This document shows positions 5,307 through 5,423 of a stretch of 5,423 bases of DNA, piece after piece (the stretch's first letter is position 1; the number at the start of each line of letters is the position of its first letter). The DNA is taken from positions 1 through 5,423 of the forward strand of contig JANKMV010000165.1 of assembly GCA_024650095.1 (NCBI GenBank). Reading direction: 5' to 3'. Source of the stretch: Bacillota bacterium. GTDB taxonomy: Bacteria; Bacillota; Dethiobacteria; Dethiobacterales; Dethiobacteraceae. The notes beneath the pieces are model-generated. The model ran no database searches. It saw only the letters and a program-made list of their open reading frames with translations, and was not told where the DNA came from. Position numbers and translations under genes: made by a program.

Positions 5307-5320
5307 CCTTTCTTGCCCGC

Positions 5321-5423
5321 TTATCTTTCTTCTTTAATGCGCAGTTGGAAAGCTGTTCCTGCTAGAATTAATAACATACCTACAAGAACAAACCAGCTCC
5401 CAAAGGCCCCCGTTTCAGGAAGC
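5321..5423 (-). CDS. C-terminal sorting signal of a second LPXTG-anchored surface protein (partial)
   Basis: The frame enters from the right edge of the window and ends at a TAA at 5321-5323. The 33 visible residues begin exactly with LPETG, followed by a hydrophobic stretch of about 20 residues (SWFVLVGMLLILAGTAF) and a charged tail (RIKEER). These are the three parts of a cell-wall sorting signal: sortase cleaves between T and G and links the protein to peptidoglycan. Nothing of the functional part is in the window. The tail differs from that of the upstream-facing neighbour (LPQTG, ending KKQAMQ), so this is not a recent duplicate of that end. It lies on the same strand as the 881-residue surface protein but has its own terminator. 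Confidence 0.85.
   Translation of the reverse strand, partial: LPETGAFGSWFVLVGMLLILAGTAFQLRIKEER

Larger units (their letters stand above)
4489..5320. other. Long spacer without an intact gene
   Basis: These 832 bases separate two LPXTG genes. Besides the features listed separately, there is a stem-loop at 4747-4778 (ACTGG with CCAGT, then AGAAT with ATTCT, loop TAGT, with a partly pairable internal loop). A 47-codon frame on the minus strand runs from 4654 to 4511, just before the surface-protein ribosome binding site; it has no good ribosome binding site and no recognisable motif. No tRNA or known riboswitch consensus was found by eye. Confidence 0.5.

Overview
The window suggests a Gram-positive bacterium of the Bacillota, probably a clostridial lineage. 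The support is an AT-leaning composition, strong GGAGG-type ribosome binding sites, hairpin-plus-T-run terminators, and two proteins with C-terminal LPXTG sortase sorting signals. The genus cannot be read from the sequence.

Layout. Positions 2-142 (+) are the last 46 codons of a polytopic membrane protein that looks like an O-antigen ligase/polymerase, followed by a terminator (151-181). Positions 226-426 (+) hold a frameshifted HU-family gene with a good ribosome binding site, followed by about 200 bases of decayed sequence and a two-way hairpin terminator (638-696). On the minus strand lies a TspO/MBR-like membrane protein (744-1541), with its own promoter at 1579-1608. Its upstream spacer holds a second decayed HU fragment (1608-1735, +) and a second hairpin of the same family (1752-1811), which terminates the large gene beyond. 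That gene (1843-4488, minus) encodes an 881-residue cell-wall surface protein: signal peptide, two cadherin-like/Big domains, a right-handed parallel beta-helix of about 13 turns, a second C-terminal globular module, a Pro/Glu-rich wall spacer and an LPQTG anchor. The 832 bases upstream of it (4489-5320) hold no convincing intact gene. They contain a weak promoter candidate, paired direct repeats, a possible third HU relic, a third hairpin of the recurrent family and a decayed, unrecognised reading frame. The window ends inside another minus-strand gene, whose last 33 codons are an LPETG sorting signal (5321-5423), followed by a strong terminator.

How the pieces fit. The two minus-strand LPXTG proteins are neighbouring wall-anchored surface proteins that a sortase outside the window would attach. 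Each has its own terminator, so they are not one operon. The least ordinary content is in the spacers: decayed HU genes linked to a recurring hairpin are found two or perhaps three times within 5 kb, always between intact genes. No defence system, CRISPR array, tRNA or rRNA is visible.
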